Shown: positions 1 through 12,346, numbered from the stretch's first letter. The stretch: 64,000 nt of DNA from Chrysoperla carnea (GCF_905475395.1 NC_058339.1:36961172-37025171), one strand, 5' to 3'. The notes: a model not told the origin generated them from the letters alone. Translations and numbers: made by a program.

Positions 1-516
1 ACACTCAGATACATATTTTCCACCGGTTCCTATAAAAATTTAATGGAGCGGAGTTGATTCCTCAGTCAAATGTTTTATTTCCTCGATTATAAGCCATAAA
101 AACGACAATTCTTTACTTTACAAAGTAAACTGGAGTAAAACTTCTCTTGTATGAAAGAATTCCAACAATTTGGTACACTGACTGCTTCTTTTCTGGGCTA
201 GATACCGATTTAACACGATTGAATGATACCAGTCTGTTCTAATGTATTTAATAAAATGCAACGTTGAATTCATGATTATTTTAAAATAGTTATAGCCCAG
301 AATCAAACGTAGATATCCAATTAATACGTGTACACTTTGGTGGGTTTAATTAATGTTTTCACTCTTAAAGCCTTTTTTTATTCTTGATTTAGCTATAATA
401 TTTTAAGTTTATTAAAATTCGAATATTTTTAAAAAGTAGTAAAATTATTTTTAGAACCATTTTGAAAATATTTTTTAAAGTACAAATTAAAAAAGATTTA
501 AAAAAAGTTTGTTTTT

Positions 517-2292
517 TTACACCGAATACAAATAACTTTCAAGTTTAGTTTTAGGTGATGGTCGCGTAAATGGTGAAAACCATCCTAGTGAAAAACGACC
601 AAATACAGATTGTATACTTTTCCAACGTGATTTTTTCACCCATCTTGCTTCCTCTTTTTTTAATTGTTCAATACCAGTTTCATCATTCCATATTGCTTGT
701 AATTGTGTACCTAACATTACTGCTGTGAATATTGCAAATAATAATGCTTCAAATACCAAAAATAAGAGTAACACAACTGTTGCAGGTGGTGAATATGTTG
801 TACATTCTTTCCATTCATGTTTGATGCACATGATAAATTGATTTACGGATAAAAATAATGCATGAATTGATATTGTTGCAATGTAAAACTGTAAAGGAAA
901 CACGTTTTAGTAAACTTTATTCGAAATTTATGGGAATATTTATGAAAATTTAAATAGAAAGGTATCTCATGTTTCTTTAAAGCTATTTTTGGCTGAATTA
1001 TATCCATCATTATCCGTGAGTTCTCTCAAACAACAGAGTCTGGAGTGATGAATGAAAAAGATATTATGTCGTTTTGATAAAAGTGGCACAGTATCGATCT
1101 AGTTCCCAGGAGTCAGTTGACTACCATGTAAAATATAACGAAAATAATACTACTTTTCGATTCCTCGCTCAATTTTCGAGATATTGACACGTAAGCAAAT
1201 TAGTGGCATAGATTGTGCTAATTTTGTCGCTGTGAGTTTAAAGTATTTTGGGTTGAATTAATCTTGATTTAAAGGGTTTTGATACTCGTTTGGGTCGACT
1301 TAATACCTTTGAAAAATTCACATTAAAATTATACTACTAATAAGCAAAATTATGTAAGTGCGTATTTCTTCAGGGTACTATCAATTTTAGTCTTTATTTT
1401 CGCTTTAATTTAATCTGTTTGGAAAAACCTCAACATCACGGAAATCTTAATCGTATCAAATTTCTACTTACCGTGAAAAGAACGAAATATTTTTGATTGT
1501 TTTCGCCCACACAATTATTCACCCAAGGACAGTGATGGTCCATTTTACGTATACAACTGTAAAAAATAATTTGTGTTAAAAAACTGTAATCGAGCCATTG
1601 TTATGTTATTGTTATGTAATGTAAATAAAACTACGCAGTTTTTATCAAGAGTCTAATTTAAACGAAATTAATGTAAATAAAACTACGCAGTTTTTATCAA
1701 GAGTCTAATTTAAACGAAATTCTTATGTGTAATTTTCGAAGAATTCGTGTTTGTATAAATTTCACACCGTACACCTTCTTCTCAAGATCCTTTAAAAAAT
1801 GGGATACTCACCGCTGGCAAACTGAGCAATGATGAGCTCTTTCCGGTTTGATACTACAACATTTCTGACATTTAAATATCACTTGACCCTTCTTAAAGCC
1901 CATTTGTTGAATCATATCTTTTGTAGCATTGCCTTTCGGTACAGCCCCCTTAAAAAAATAAACTATTAGTGATAACGAACTTAAAAAAAATAGAAACTAT
2001 GTAAAATAATATGTACCGGATCTGTACACATGGTACGTATATGTGAAGCAATCGCCAAGAATGAGCCCATATTAAAAATGATCATATTAACGATGCTATA
2101 AATGGGATATGGGCTCGGTAAAAGCATTACACACATAACAACAAACTCTGCATACATAATAAGGAACCATGTTAATATTACACAAATTATACCACATATA
2201 TCACGAATACACCACAATCGACCTGCACAGCAACGATTATGCAGGTCGACTTCATGCCGAAATGCTTGATATTCATATTCCTCGTAATCCAT
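517..2292 (-). CDS. Zdhhc3: Palmitoyltransferase, ZDHHC3/ZDHHC7 (GODZ) type, complete, 4 exons
   Basis: Transfers palmitate to cysteines of membrane proteins; vertebrate ZDHHC3/7 act at the Golgi. Coding exons, in gene order: 2292-2017, 1948-1812, 1556-1472, 888-517. All introns are GT-AG, phases agree, and the product is 289 aa (human relatives are about 300). Exon 1 carries the first two membrane segments and ends with the TDP of the TDPG motif, whose G opens exon 2. Exon 2 carries the first half of the zinc-binding Cys-rich domain ([20 protein letters not shown]). Exon 3 carries [14 protein letters not shown], with the catalytic Cys at about residue 147. Exon 4 carries TM3 and TM4 and the tail [13 protein letters not shown], which matches the ZDHHC3 C-terminus. 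I cannot separate ZDHHC3 from ZDHHC7, since insects usually have one pro-orthologue. The start ATG at 2292 is the only one in frame with the family-like N-terminus. Confidence 0.93.
1619..1722. repeat. Two-copy 52-bp direct tandem repeat
   Basis: Two adjacent, essentially identical 52-bp copies beginning ATGTAAATAAAACTACGCAG (1619-1670 and 1671-1722). They lie inside the intron between exons 2 and 3 of the ZDHHC gene, about 60 bp upstream of the exon 3 acceptor. Near identity implies a recent slippage or duplication event. Confidence 0.9.
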
Positions 2293-2730
2293 TTCTATTG
2301 TAGAATTAACATAACCCTCTTTTTTTTACTTAAACATAACAGTCTTCTCATTTCTCAATGTTAAGATATTTTTATTTAACATTCATTGCTTTTACTTAAA
2401 CTTAACATTATCTTTCGTTAACATTTTCGAATTATCTTTAAAAAAATATTTTGAAAGGTGTGTCGGTCAATTGTATAGTTTTGTTTTGACAGTCATTGAC
2501 ATCTTCACAGAAATTGATTTACTTTGAAATATCACCAACAGGGTTTGTAAACTAGCATATATTCTTATTTCTTTCTATCACATTTACATTTTACGTTTAC
2601 AAAAGAGAAAGTAAACTATAATTTCTTTTACAACATACAACTTGCCTACAACGTGGAGTTGTAGAAAGAAATTATGCAGATGACTTTTCAGTATTTTAGA
2701 ATTATTTAAATTTTTTAACATATCGTAAAC
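2293..2730. promoter_or_regulatory. Shared intergenic region of a head-to-head gene pair
   Basis: These 438 bp separate the start codons of the ZDHHC3/7-like gene (minus) and TMEM208 (plus), so both promoters and 5' UTRs should lie here. I see no clear TATA box in a convincing position for either gene. A bidirectional promoter is inferred from the arrangement only. Confidence 0.6.
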
Positions 2731-4903
2731 ATGGCAGTGAGTATTTTTTAATAAATTATCTAATTTGTATTTATATTTATTGTTTTTATTTTATGTTTTA
2801 GCCACAACAAAAAGGAAAAGTTGGTACTAAAGGTGCTAAGCAAATTGTTGCCGAAAATATATCCACTTTAAACTATTATCGAAATATGGCTTTAGGAGCA
2901 AACACTATTAATTTGATTGGATTATGTATATTTTCGAATATATTTACATGGTCTGCAATTGTAAGTTTTGACTATTTTAGAGTTTACAAATTTTAAATAA
3001 TCTTGAACACCCTAAATTTGATATCAAAAAGATATTCATTCATCAATTAATGTTTGAAATTTGTTTAAATGCTGTTAGATATTGCTTTCCTACATTTTTA
3101 AGAAACACACAAGACTCTAAACTCAAACAGTGGGATACTAAAAATAATTTTGTACATATTTCAGTTACTTTTGATATTTTCATCCACTATTTACATCGCA
3201 GCTTTCCAATTTATGAAATATATAGCACGAACAACAATTGCAGAAAATGGTCAAATTTTGGATAGTGGTACTGACTTAAATATGGAAGGAGGCTTAGCAG
3301 AGTAAGTTTAATGAAATATAAACAGGGCGTTCTGTTATTGACTGCAGATCGTCATCCTGCAGAATAAGCTCATAACGACGAAGGAAAAAGTTATTTTCCA
3401 CTTTTGGATATGAAGCCTACTTTGCGAGATAATTAACAAAATAAATTAATATATCTTTAGCGAATCATAGTTCAATAAAATTTTGAATGAAACCAATAAA
3501 ACACTCCTTAAATAGAGGATGTGTTTTATCATAGTGGAAGGCGTCTCTAAATGTAAAATTATTACAAAAAAGCTCTATTTGGCTACTTATGTTATTATAA
3601 AAACTAACCCATTAAAACCTACACTGCTTTTCTTTGTAAATTAAGTGTTGTACGCAACCTATCGTGCGATATTACATACCGTAAGCATTAATTTAGCAAA
3701 ACGGACCAGTCCGTTTTGCTAAATTTATGCTTAGATACATATCTTCGAGACAAACCAAAGTATGTATGTTGTGTGTTGACGTTATAAAGTGAGACAATGT
3801 TTAAGATTTTGTGTTCTGTATTACACAATTTATTCCCCCAATATATTATATTGGTGAATCATATTTTTGTTTTCTTTATAAATAATAACAACAAAATATT
3901 TTTTTTAGTATTCACTACCTAACGCAATCAATTTACAATCAATTATTGTTTTATGATAGTCCACTCTATATTCTAAATTGACACCTACTAATTTAATGAA
4001 TTTGATAGGTCTGTGAATCCATAAATCTTTCTATTTTCCCATAGTTACATCTTCCGCCTCAGGCCTCAAATGGAAATTTGGTATAGAGCTTTTCCATTTG
4101 TCTTGATAAGCTTAATTTAGTGGTACAATTTTCTGCTATGAATAACAGAACACCCTGTATACAGTGTAAGGATTGTGGAAGAGATAATCCATAATACAGA
4201 GGCATTCACAATAAATTTCCACCATAAGAAAACTCCTGTTTATGTTACACCTCATAAATTTTGTGATATCTTCTTTTAGTTGGGATTTTCTTAGATTATC
4301 AATTCTTTTCTTTTGCACGTTTAAAAGTGATAAATTTTCATTTTACAATCCAAAACTTATAGGGCATGTAGACTTAAAAGAGTAGGTAAACATGAAATAT
4401 TAATTTTAAATCGGGAATTAGTACCTCTTTCTTGAATAGTGACTTGAACTGTCAGCTAATTCTAATAATAAAATGTTCAAAAATTCCTACCATCTCCCTA
4501 TCCTCTACGTAGGAACCCCGTAAATGCATTTAAATAGTACATAATATGCTCAAAGAAAAAACTACTAAACCGATTTTATTTTATCAATCGCAAATAAAAA
4601 TGGTATGAATTGCTCTTGTCATGAATGCCACAATTCGTAAAGAAAAATTAACTGCAACTAAATAAGATTATTTTTTGTAGGCACGTGAAAGATTTAATAA
4701 TATTAACAGCTGGCTGTCAATTATTAGCATTAATATCAAATTACTTTTGGCTATTATGGCTTCTTGCACCAATACGTGGTTTTTGGTTACTATGGGTGAA
4801 TTTATTATCACCATATTTCTTCCAACAAGCACCACCAAACGAAGAAGAGAAAAATGAAAAGAAACAAAAGAAATTAGAACGTAAAATGAGACGAATGCGT
4901 TAA
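2731..4903 (+). CDS. Tmem208: TMEM208 / hSnd2 homologue, ER membrane protein, complete, 4 exons
   Basis: In vertebrates and yeast this family belongs to the SND route that targets membrane proteins to the ER; human TMEM208 is also linked to ER stress and autophagy. Coding exons: 2731-2736 (only ATG GCA), 2802-2960, 3165-3301, 4681-4903. All junctions are GT-AG and in phase, and the product is 174 aa (human 173). The N-terminus reads MAPQQKGKVGTKGAKQI and aligns with the human KGKVGTRGKKQI. Then come LGAN (start of the first hydrophobic pair), DLNMEGGLAEHVKD (human MDLNMEQGMAEHLKD), WLLAPIRGFWLLWVN (human WLLAPGRALYLLWVN), and a lysine/arginine-rich tail. The 6-nt first coding exon is real by homology, although too short to detect by coding statistics. 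Intron 3 is 1.38 kb and holds a near-perfect hairpin at 3681-3734. Confidence 0.95.
3681..3734. repeat. Long near-perfect hairpin in TMEM208 intron 3
   Basis: Inverted arms of about 25 nt meet at 3707-3708. The inner part, from AGCAAAACGGAC to GTCCGTTTTGCT, is perfect with a 2-nt loop (CA), and the outer part (TAAGCAT/ATGCTTA) continues with few mismatches. It may be a remnant foldback MITE. No target duplication was identified. Confidence 0.8.
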
Positions 4904-7776
4904 AAATGTATGACTGAAACGTTTTGTTCATCCTTTTTTTTTGTTATTTATTTATTTTTGTTTTGGCTGGTCACGTAATTTAATAGATATTGGTTTATAA
5001 TTTTTGTTTTTAGTTTGAATATTACACATTGAGCGTATAATTTGAAAGACAAATTTATATACACAGTTTTTGATTTGACCCATTATTTTGCATATTTTTG
5101 GAAAAAATCAGTTTATTAGTGTGACTCTTAATTAATTTATTACTTATATTTCCAAAATTATTGGCAGCATTGTTTTTGTTAAATCTATAAAAATATCTAC
5201 GGAATATTAGAACAGCAGAATAATTTTTGACTGGTGAATTTTCGAAAAAAGTATTTTACAAACCAACCTTGTCTCTTTCTATGATAAGAATGTCAACGTA
5301 AAAACTTTCCATGAAAGAATAATTAGAATTTTGATTTAATTTCAGCCAAATCTATTGAATTCTCAAAACATTTTAGAACAAATGTTGTTGGATTTTTTAT
5401 GACGAACAACTTTTTAATTTAAACTTTTCCTCTTTCTCCCCTAACAGTAAAATTTTAGAATCTACATTTCAATGTTTAAGAAAGTTAAGGCCATCTTCAA
5501 CTTCAGAATTTATTCAACTTTTTTTTTCCTAAAATCATCATTTTAGTAGCTTGATTGCTGTTTCGGAATTTTTAACACCCGATATACTAAGTTATCGGGC
5601 TAAGTTATTGCACAACTTTTCGAATTTCCCAAAATTCGAAATAATTTACGAATAAATAACGGCAAATTCTTAGTATGGTAAAGTTGGAAAATTCGAAAAA
5701 TGGTTCGCTAACTTAATATAAGTTATAAAATTGATGTTATTCACTCTTTTAATGTGCAATTTTTAACTATTCCAAAGTTTTTTGAAATTATTAGACTATT
5801 ATTAATCATATTTGAAAAGAACTATCGCAAATATGTTTATGCAAAGAAAATTGTAGCAAGCGGTATTCATTTTTCTGCAAAATATGTTCAAAATGATCTG
5901 TGTTTGGTCGTTATTTTAATTCTTTTATCGTCTTCATCGACTAAGTGTTGGATTTCCTGAGGTTAGATGTTCGAAAATTTTAATATTTTATTATGTCTTA
6001 TCTTGATATTAAGATTGGTTTTCAAAATTGGAAAATATAATAGCAAATATTATAAATTAATCTGTTAAAAAATTATCTAATACAGTTTTTTTGTCCTTTT
6101 TACTAACATAATTATCTTTGCATTTTTATCTAATTTTAGAAATCTATTATTAGAAAGATCACCCTCTGTGTTATGATCCAATTTAATCATGCAAAATATG
6201 CTTATGAGTGAAGTAAAACACTGTTTTATTTATCCCCAATGGAGAACACTCTGATATAAATTTGTCTAACAAAATTATTACATAATGTCAATAAAAAAAA
6301 ACCTTCACTTTTCATGTATCGAGTAGTTAGAGTTAGATATTTTTATGTTGTTGTGTAGTTAATTGAATGTTTTTAATTATCCATCATTATCCATGATTGA
6401 TTAATGGTTATTAAATTAGTCTAAGAGTTGCTGAACAATTTATTCAAGATATTTTTTTGCCAATTCAAGATAATATACGGAAGAATTACGAGCAGGGTGA
6501 ATGGCAAAATTTAATGAAATTTACATCTTTTTACAACACTCAGAATGGACAAAATAGCTCATTTTATAAAAAAACCTTGCTGATCTTATTTTACTTAATT
6601 TATTATACCCCTCAGTGGGCTCAACAAGTTAACTTACTATAATTGAAAATATAACAAAATTTTTCGTGCAGGAGCTTAAAATTACCACTTGTTGAGAAAT
6701 TATACAAATTCAATATTCTAATTTACGAAGACGTTTCTTACTAAAAGTTCAGATGATAAAGTGTAGTAAAATTTATAGTTCAAAAATTCTTAGTAAAAAT
6801 TACATTTTTACTAATATTAATTGAGAAATTACAAAAAATGTGTTTCACCACCCCAATTAACCCCTATTTGCACGCTCCAATATTGCCCATTAATGAACTG
6901 AGCTTTTCTAATATTAAAAGCAATATATCACACTTTGTTCAGATCGAACGAAAATTGCAGTTATTAGAGCGCAGACCCAGATATTTAAAGAATTCTTCGC
7001 AAAATTACGTCATCGTAACAAAACTAATAAATCTTTTTTTTTTCGTGAAGAGGAAAAGATGGCTCTGGTATTTCTCAGTGGCAGTCCTAGGTTGATGAGA
7101 ATGGTGTCCTTGCACCAGGTGCTCTTTAAAAGAGACGTTAAAATAACAAAGAATGATCAGAACTTGAAACATTTATGAGTCTATGAAAAAAATTTTTTTT
7201 TAATTCACAATTTCGATACATCTGAAACTAAGATTCTAATGAGCTTAATAACCAATAAATCATTTTATTTTGTGAGACAAGGCCTGATAATGCTATGACC
7301 GTCCCTGATTTCACCGTTTATAATATCTTTAAATCCGTTTAAAATATTTAGAATAAATCGTTTATAACCTGGATTGCCAGTAGAGACAAGCTTTTTTATG
7401 CCGTTGGGACACGGAAACTCAAATCTTTTTATTACAAATCAAACCTTATTCCGAATCAAATCTGATTATATAATTTATTTATTTATCATTTTTAGTCACC
7501 TTTTAATTGTCCTAAATTTTAAACTATCAGTCTAGCCTCAAATAAACTATATTCCTTTGGCGGTAAATTTTTTTAACGCAAAGTTTAAATTTTTGAATTT
7601 CTATTTTTGTATCCAATTATACGAGGAAATCTAGAGTACGAGCTGGATACAGAAGATATACGAAATTATTCTGGTTTTGTATTCAATTATTCCATCTGGC
7701 AGTTATAACTCCCTGTTATATAACTCTCATTCTATAATTGTATGCATGTTTTTTTGTCATTAACAATACTTCTATA
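4904..7776. other. Intergenic AT-rich DNA, no supported gene
   Basis: The 3' flank of TMEM208 followed by unassigned sequence. One stretch on the plus strand, 6418-6645, reads as protein-like (includes QDNIRKNYEQGEWQNLMKF), and another is at 6838-7095, but neither matches a family I know and neither has clear splice context. I leave both unannotated as genes. Confidence 0.5.
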
Positions 7777-7784
7777 ATCTAAAT

Positions 7785-8078
7785 CAGGCATGGGCGAGTC
7801 ATTTTAAGTCGAAGTCACCATTGTTATAACTTTATTGTATGCAATTGACTTTATTGTGTGACTCTTTATCCAAGCTCATAGAGGAGGAAGTGAGACGGGT
7901 ATACGACTTTTCTACCTATCTCAGTTTTTCTAATAGTAATGAGATAGGAAGAAAAAAAATGTTGTCTCTCTGTCTTACTCGTATTATTGGTTCACACTAG
8001 TTAGGTTGTCGCTGTCTTGCTCGTTATTTAGTTACAGAAACCTGAGGGACTTCTCTGAGTCACATTTGCCCATGCCTG
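7785..8078. mobile_element. Non-autonomous hAT-like MITE with perfect 8-bp target duplication
   Basis: A 294-bp element with terminal inverted repeats CAGGCATGGGC at both ends (the right end reads GCCCATGCCTG). It is flanked by identical 8-bp direct repeats ATCTAAAT at 7777-7784 and 8079-8086. An 8-bp duplication with CAG-starting TIRs is the hAT signature. There is no transposase coding capacity. The perfect duplication suggests a fairly recent insertion. Confidence 0.88.
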
Positions 8079-8086
8079 ATCTAAAT

Positions 8087-8569
8087 AACATACTACAAGG
8101 TCTATAGAGGTAACAAGCAAATCAATTCATTGTGACTTTATATAATTATTAACACAAGTATTCAATAAAAAAAATGTTAAATGTTTTTAATTAAAACGAA
8201 ATGAGAAAACTGTAAATATTTTTCACTGTACTGATGAAAATTTCTACCGATTTTTTGGTAGTTTTTATAATATATTAAATTGTATATTCATAAAATAATA
8301 TGAATTATGTCCATTTTTTATTATAAAACAATTTATATGATTGTAAATATATGTTTAAATAAAATTCCTATACTTTTTATTGTGATAAATTTCTTTTCTT
8401 TCTTATAAATTTACAGGAATTGCACAATAAGCATAAAACCACAACTGATTGAACTCGTCAACCTAACTAAACAAACTTATTGTAATCGGGTAATCCCCGA
8501 TTTAAATGGTCTTAACTACAACGAAGTAGGAAATATATAAGGTAGGTAAGGATGGGAAAAGCGCATTTA
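8087..8569. other. AT-rich spacer
   Basis: I see nothing in it beyond A/T-rich low-complexity sequence. Confidence 0.5.
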
Positions 8570-9380
8570 TTTAAAGCTGGTGGCGGGTCCTTGCGCAGGA
8601 GTCGTCCAAGGAAGGGTTCTAATTTTTGTTTATCGTGTAGGGTCAGAACAATAAAAACAAGAAACTTTTTTTTCGAGTAAGAGAACATTTCATTATGTTA
8701 AAATGTGATATTCAGTCACTATTTTCCTATAACTTAATTCTGCGAAGTATAGAAACACCTCGATGTATATTGAGCGAGGTAAGACTTTTTAACAGTTCTT
8801 CAGGCATTGTTGACCTAAGGTGTGTTTTTAGACGACAAAAAGTTGAAAAAGAGAAATGTATCTTCATTGCAAATATACTCGAGTGCTTCGAGTTAATTTT
8901 TGACGTCCTGCCTGACAATGAGTTTTCGCCAAAGTTTAACCTTGTGGACACAGAATGTCATCGAAATCATCGTGCAAAATGGAAGAATGTGGTTCAAAAA
9001 GTTGAGCGCAAGAAAATTTTTATGTTGCTGGAAGAGCGAAATTTAGTAAAATATTACGATGATTCAAAAATCGATCTTATAAATGTGTCAGAACCAAATG
9101 GATGTACGGTATGTACGGATACTTACATTTTTGTTTTCAATAATTTCAATGCATGGTTTTTTACAGAAAAAGGGGGGAATATCCATGGCCTACAGTCTAA
9201 AGATCAATAAATGCAAATAAATGTCGAAAAAGCTTGAACAGCTGACTAGCCAGTGGAATGCGTTTCATAAATATTTGCATTTACAGAACTATTTTGTTAG
9301 TTCAGAACTCTTAACGTCAATGGTTCTTATGGTTGAAATTCTCAACGTATTTATTTGAACGTATCTATTGTATGCTGATT
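8570..9380 (+). repeat. Dispersed repeat family C, copy 1, with a 171-codon ORF
   Basis: Shares blocks in the same order with 18180-18800 and 58311-58665: CCTTGCGCAGGA, AAAAAGTTGAAAA, TTTTTACA...AAAAAG, CATGGCC, AAAGCTTGAACAGCTGACTA, GCATTTACAG and GAAATTCTCAA. This copy carries an open frame at 8695-9210 (171 codons). That is long for DNA this AT-rich, but I recognise no domain. The other copies do not keep the frame, so it may be a decayed transposon protein or chance. The element type is unknown. Confidence 0.6.
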
Positions 9381-9566
9381 TTTTTTTTTATAAATATGAC
9401 GTATCAGTTTTTTAGGAAGCTGATAGATATCTCGAGAACCAGTGTTCCATTTGATGAATGTAAATAACTAGTAATTAAAACTCAAATTTTTTTTGTTAAC
9501 CGCATTTATAGCAGTTGTTGCTCGTAGGCGGGTTGGTGAATAAAATAAAATAATGAATCATTTTAA

Positions 9567-9967
9567 AACAAGTAAAACAAACAATTGACTGAGTTAATTG
9601 TTGAAATACCATGTATAGACAATGTTTATTACGTAATCTTAGATAGCCCCATACATACATGTTTCAAGCAAAAGTCTGTTATATGTCTAACGGTTTACAA
9701 GACCCAATTGACTTATGTTGCTCATTTACAAACTCAAACTCATTTTTTACGTCCTAAGCACGCACGCTTTAAAAATTTCAGCTTGATATCTCTTTTCGTT
9801 TTTGAGTTATCACAGACGGACAAACAGACAACTGGAAATGGACTAATTAGGAGATTTTATGAACACCTATAGTAAAATTTTGTTTGTAGGATCAATATTT
9901 TTAAGCGTTACAAACTAAACAGACTAAACTTAGTATACCTTGATATATTTCATATATACATGTATAA
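9567..9967 (-). mobile_element. HINE-like (DINE-1-type) element, copy 1, internally deleted
   Basis: Carries the family 3' end (reverse complement of AACAATT-AACTCAGTC-AATTGTT, then ...ACTTGTT) at its left edge, and the family 5' end (TTTGTAACGCTTAAAAATATTG, GGTATACTAAGTTTAG in reverse) at its right edge, with most of the centre missing. See the full-length copy at 22962-23521 for the family structure. Confidence 0.75.
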
Positions 9968-10103
9968 TAGAGGAACATTGGAAATTAAAAGTTTTGCCAT
10001 ATCTACTTTTTGTTCGACTTACCTTGATAATTATTGTAAATATTATAATTAAAATATTTGTTTATGTCAGCAACTTCAAAAAAATGCATATAAAAACAAT
10101 TAT

Positions 10104-10310
10104 TAAAAAATCAGAAAACCCGAGTTAAATATAAACTGAAAAGAAAACAACAATTACAGCAGTTTACATAGCGACTTTAACAGTCCTGACAAATTAAAAT
10201 CTACACCGGCTCGAATTTTCACAATAATGGGTCCCGACTGTTAAAGTCGCTATGTAAACTGCTGTACTTGTTTTTTCTTTTCTGATTCGGGTTTTTTGAT
10301 TTTTTAAATA
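10104..10310. mobile_element. Foldback element with perfect 30-bp inner arms
   Basis: Arm 10156-10185 (ACAGCAGTTTACATAGCGAC... ) is the exact reverse complement of 10236-10265. Outer flanks continue the inverted symmetry: AAATCAGAAAACCCGA on the left matches TCGGGTTTTTTGATTT on the right. The loop is about 50 nt. It is most likely a MITE or foldback transposon; no coding. Confidence 0.82.
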
Positions 10311-10435
10311 ATTTTTTATTTATTTTACCCTTTTTAGTTAGGATTTTCAAATACCTATTCAATGATACCTCATTTACCATAGTTTGTCGACTTTCATTTT
10401 CATTCTATGGTATGTATGTTTGGTCTTTTGAGGCG

Positions 10436-10654
10436 CTCTAGAGACCGAACGCCTGAAGCGATTTTAATGATTATTACGTTAATCGATTTGTCTATCTACT
10501 AGCTATTCAATGATACCCTACTTGACAAAGTTCGCCGAAATTGATTTTTTTCTTTTTTACAATATGGCGTCTGGTAGTCGCCACATTGGATTTTCTAAGA
10601 CAAATCGATTGACGTAAGAATCATCAAAATCGACAGACGCGTTTGGTATCTAGT
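10436..10654. mobile_element. Imperfect foldback MITE
   Basis: Arms of about 50 nt in inverted orientation: CTAGAGACCGAACGCCTGAAGCG on the left against its diverged reverse complement ending TTTGGTATCTAG on the right, continuing through ...ACGTTAATCGATTT / AAATCGATTGACGT. The motif ATTCAATGATACC occurs both inside (10503) and just upstream (10358), so two related copies may be nested or tandem. Confidence 0.6.
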
Positions 10655-11039
10655 GTTTCACATAGGAACAGACATAGACTGAAAAACACATTACCACTCC
10701 TTTGCTTTACTCAGTTGGGTAATTAGTGTAATTTTTATATGAAAACACAACAGCATGAACTCATTTTGCATTATAATCGGTTAAATAAAGGTGATCCAAT
10801 TTCATTTTCCTGCTTGCAACTGTGTAAATTATAATGCTGTGAATACTTTCGCTTGTTTCAAACGTCAAATTGTTTTGTAAGAGCTGTGTATAGTCTTTTA
10901 AACGATTTTATCGTCCTTCACATTCGAAAATTAAAAACTAACTTTCTAAAAAAAATTCTAAATTAAAAAAAGTTATTAATTAATTATTCTAGCTATCTAG
11001 AGATAGAGAGAAAAAACAATACCAAGACCATAGTTATCT

Positions 11040-11245
11040 TGACTATTGTATCTTGATAGTCGTTTTGCATTATTAGTTTTAGTCTTGGTCTTAATATCAA
11101 TTGGTATTGATCTTGCAAAAATATGTCTTGGCCTTGCAAAATAGAATTTTGGTCTTGCAGAGATGTGCCTTGGTCTTGGTCTTAGTTTTACAAAATAATC
11201 TCAGTCTTGGTCTCGGTCAATCGAGTCTTGTTTTTGATCTTGCAT
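11040..11245. repeat. Degenerate CTTGGTCTTG array, left
   Basis: Many diverged copies of the CTTGGTCTTG motif. A similar array sits at 12975-13185, and the two bracket about 1.7 kb holding a hAT element and a foldback MITE. The arrays could be the terminal regions of one older element that was later invaded. Confidence 0.6.
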
Positions 11246-11396
11246 CAAGCATGTTTTCAACTTTTAAGTATAAGTAAGTCTTGTAGGTATTATTTCAGAA
11301 TTTTTGTAGTTTTAGTTTTAATAATAATTATACAAAGTTTAACAATTATTTACTTATATATTATCTATAAAATAGAACGAGAATAGATATAATCAG

Positions 11397-11989
11397 CAGG
11401 GCCGGATTTAAATTTCTGCCGCCCTGGGGCACTTTAGAAAATGCCGCCCTATGACTGAAATTTTATTTTAATAGTTTTGATATCTTATTTAAAAAAAATT
11501 AGAATAACTAATTAATTGCAGAAAATTTATTATGTATTACATATTATTATTACTGTTCTTTTAAATTAAAATTAATTAGTATTATTTGATAATTCTCCAA
11601 TTTTAGGAAAATTCATTGATCAATTAAAGTTTCTGTTATCAAAAAGACATACATAATTTGAAAATATTTTTAATTCTTCAAAAAAACTATATTAATTTAT
11701 CAATTCCAGAAAATAAAAATATCAAATTTTATTTTTGCAAACCTTTATGGAAATAAGTAAACTATTTTAATAGTTTTCACTTAAATTTCCTATATTATAA
11801 TATACAAAATTTTGATTTGATACATAATGCATAAATTATATTTCTTGAAAAATAAAATGTTTATTTAAAAGAATTAGTTAATTATATATTGTATAGAAAA
11901 TATTTTCTCACATTCCAAATTTTGCCGCCCTAGAAAATTTGCCGCCCTGGGCACTAGCCCCGACTGCCCCTAGTGTAAATCCACCACTG
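11397..11989. mobile_element. Non-autonomous hAT element with perfect 8-bp target duplication
   Basis: A 593-bp element with imperfect TIRs: CAGGGCCGGATTTAAAT at the left, and a right end whose reverse complement is CAGTGGTGGATTTACAC. Perfect 8-bp direct repeats ATAATCAG flank it (11389-11396 and 11990-11997). Subterminal TGCCGCCCT motifs recur at both ends. There is no transposase coding capacity; the centre is AT-rich. Confidence 0.92.
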
Positions 11990-12346
11990 ATAATCAGAGT
12001 CTTTCACCCAAACTGTGTTATATCGAAAGTTAGAAGATTGGTTGTTTTTTCTTTATTTCTCTGGTTTTAATTAAAATACGAAAGAAAATTTTATTTTATT
12101 TTGTTTTTTAACGCATTAAAGAAACGTAAATGTATTAGAATTTATATACGCATATTGTTATTGGTTATTTTGTGTCATTGTAAATAAATGTTTTGAAGAA
12201 AAATTATTGGAAATAATAAAAAAAATTATTTGCAAAAATATTTTAATGCATTGTAATGTATCGTAATTTGTAATGTAAGAATTTACTTATAAAATTCTTA
12301 AAATATTTGCTTAGAAATATTATATTTTTTTATTTTTATCGCTCTA

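Noticed and set aside
118-306. 62-codon minus-strand frame downstream of the ZDHHC stop
   Set aside because: No family match; it lies in the likely 3' UTR or flank of the palmitoyltransferase gene.
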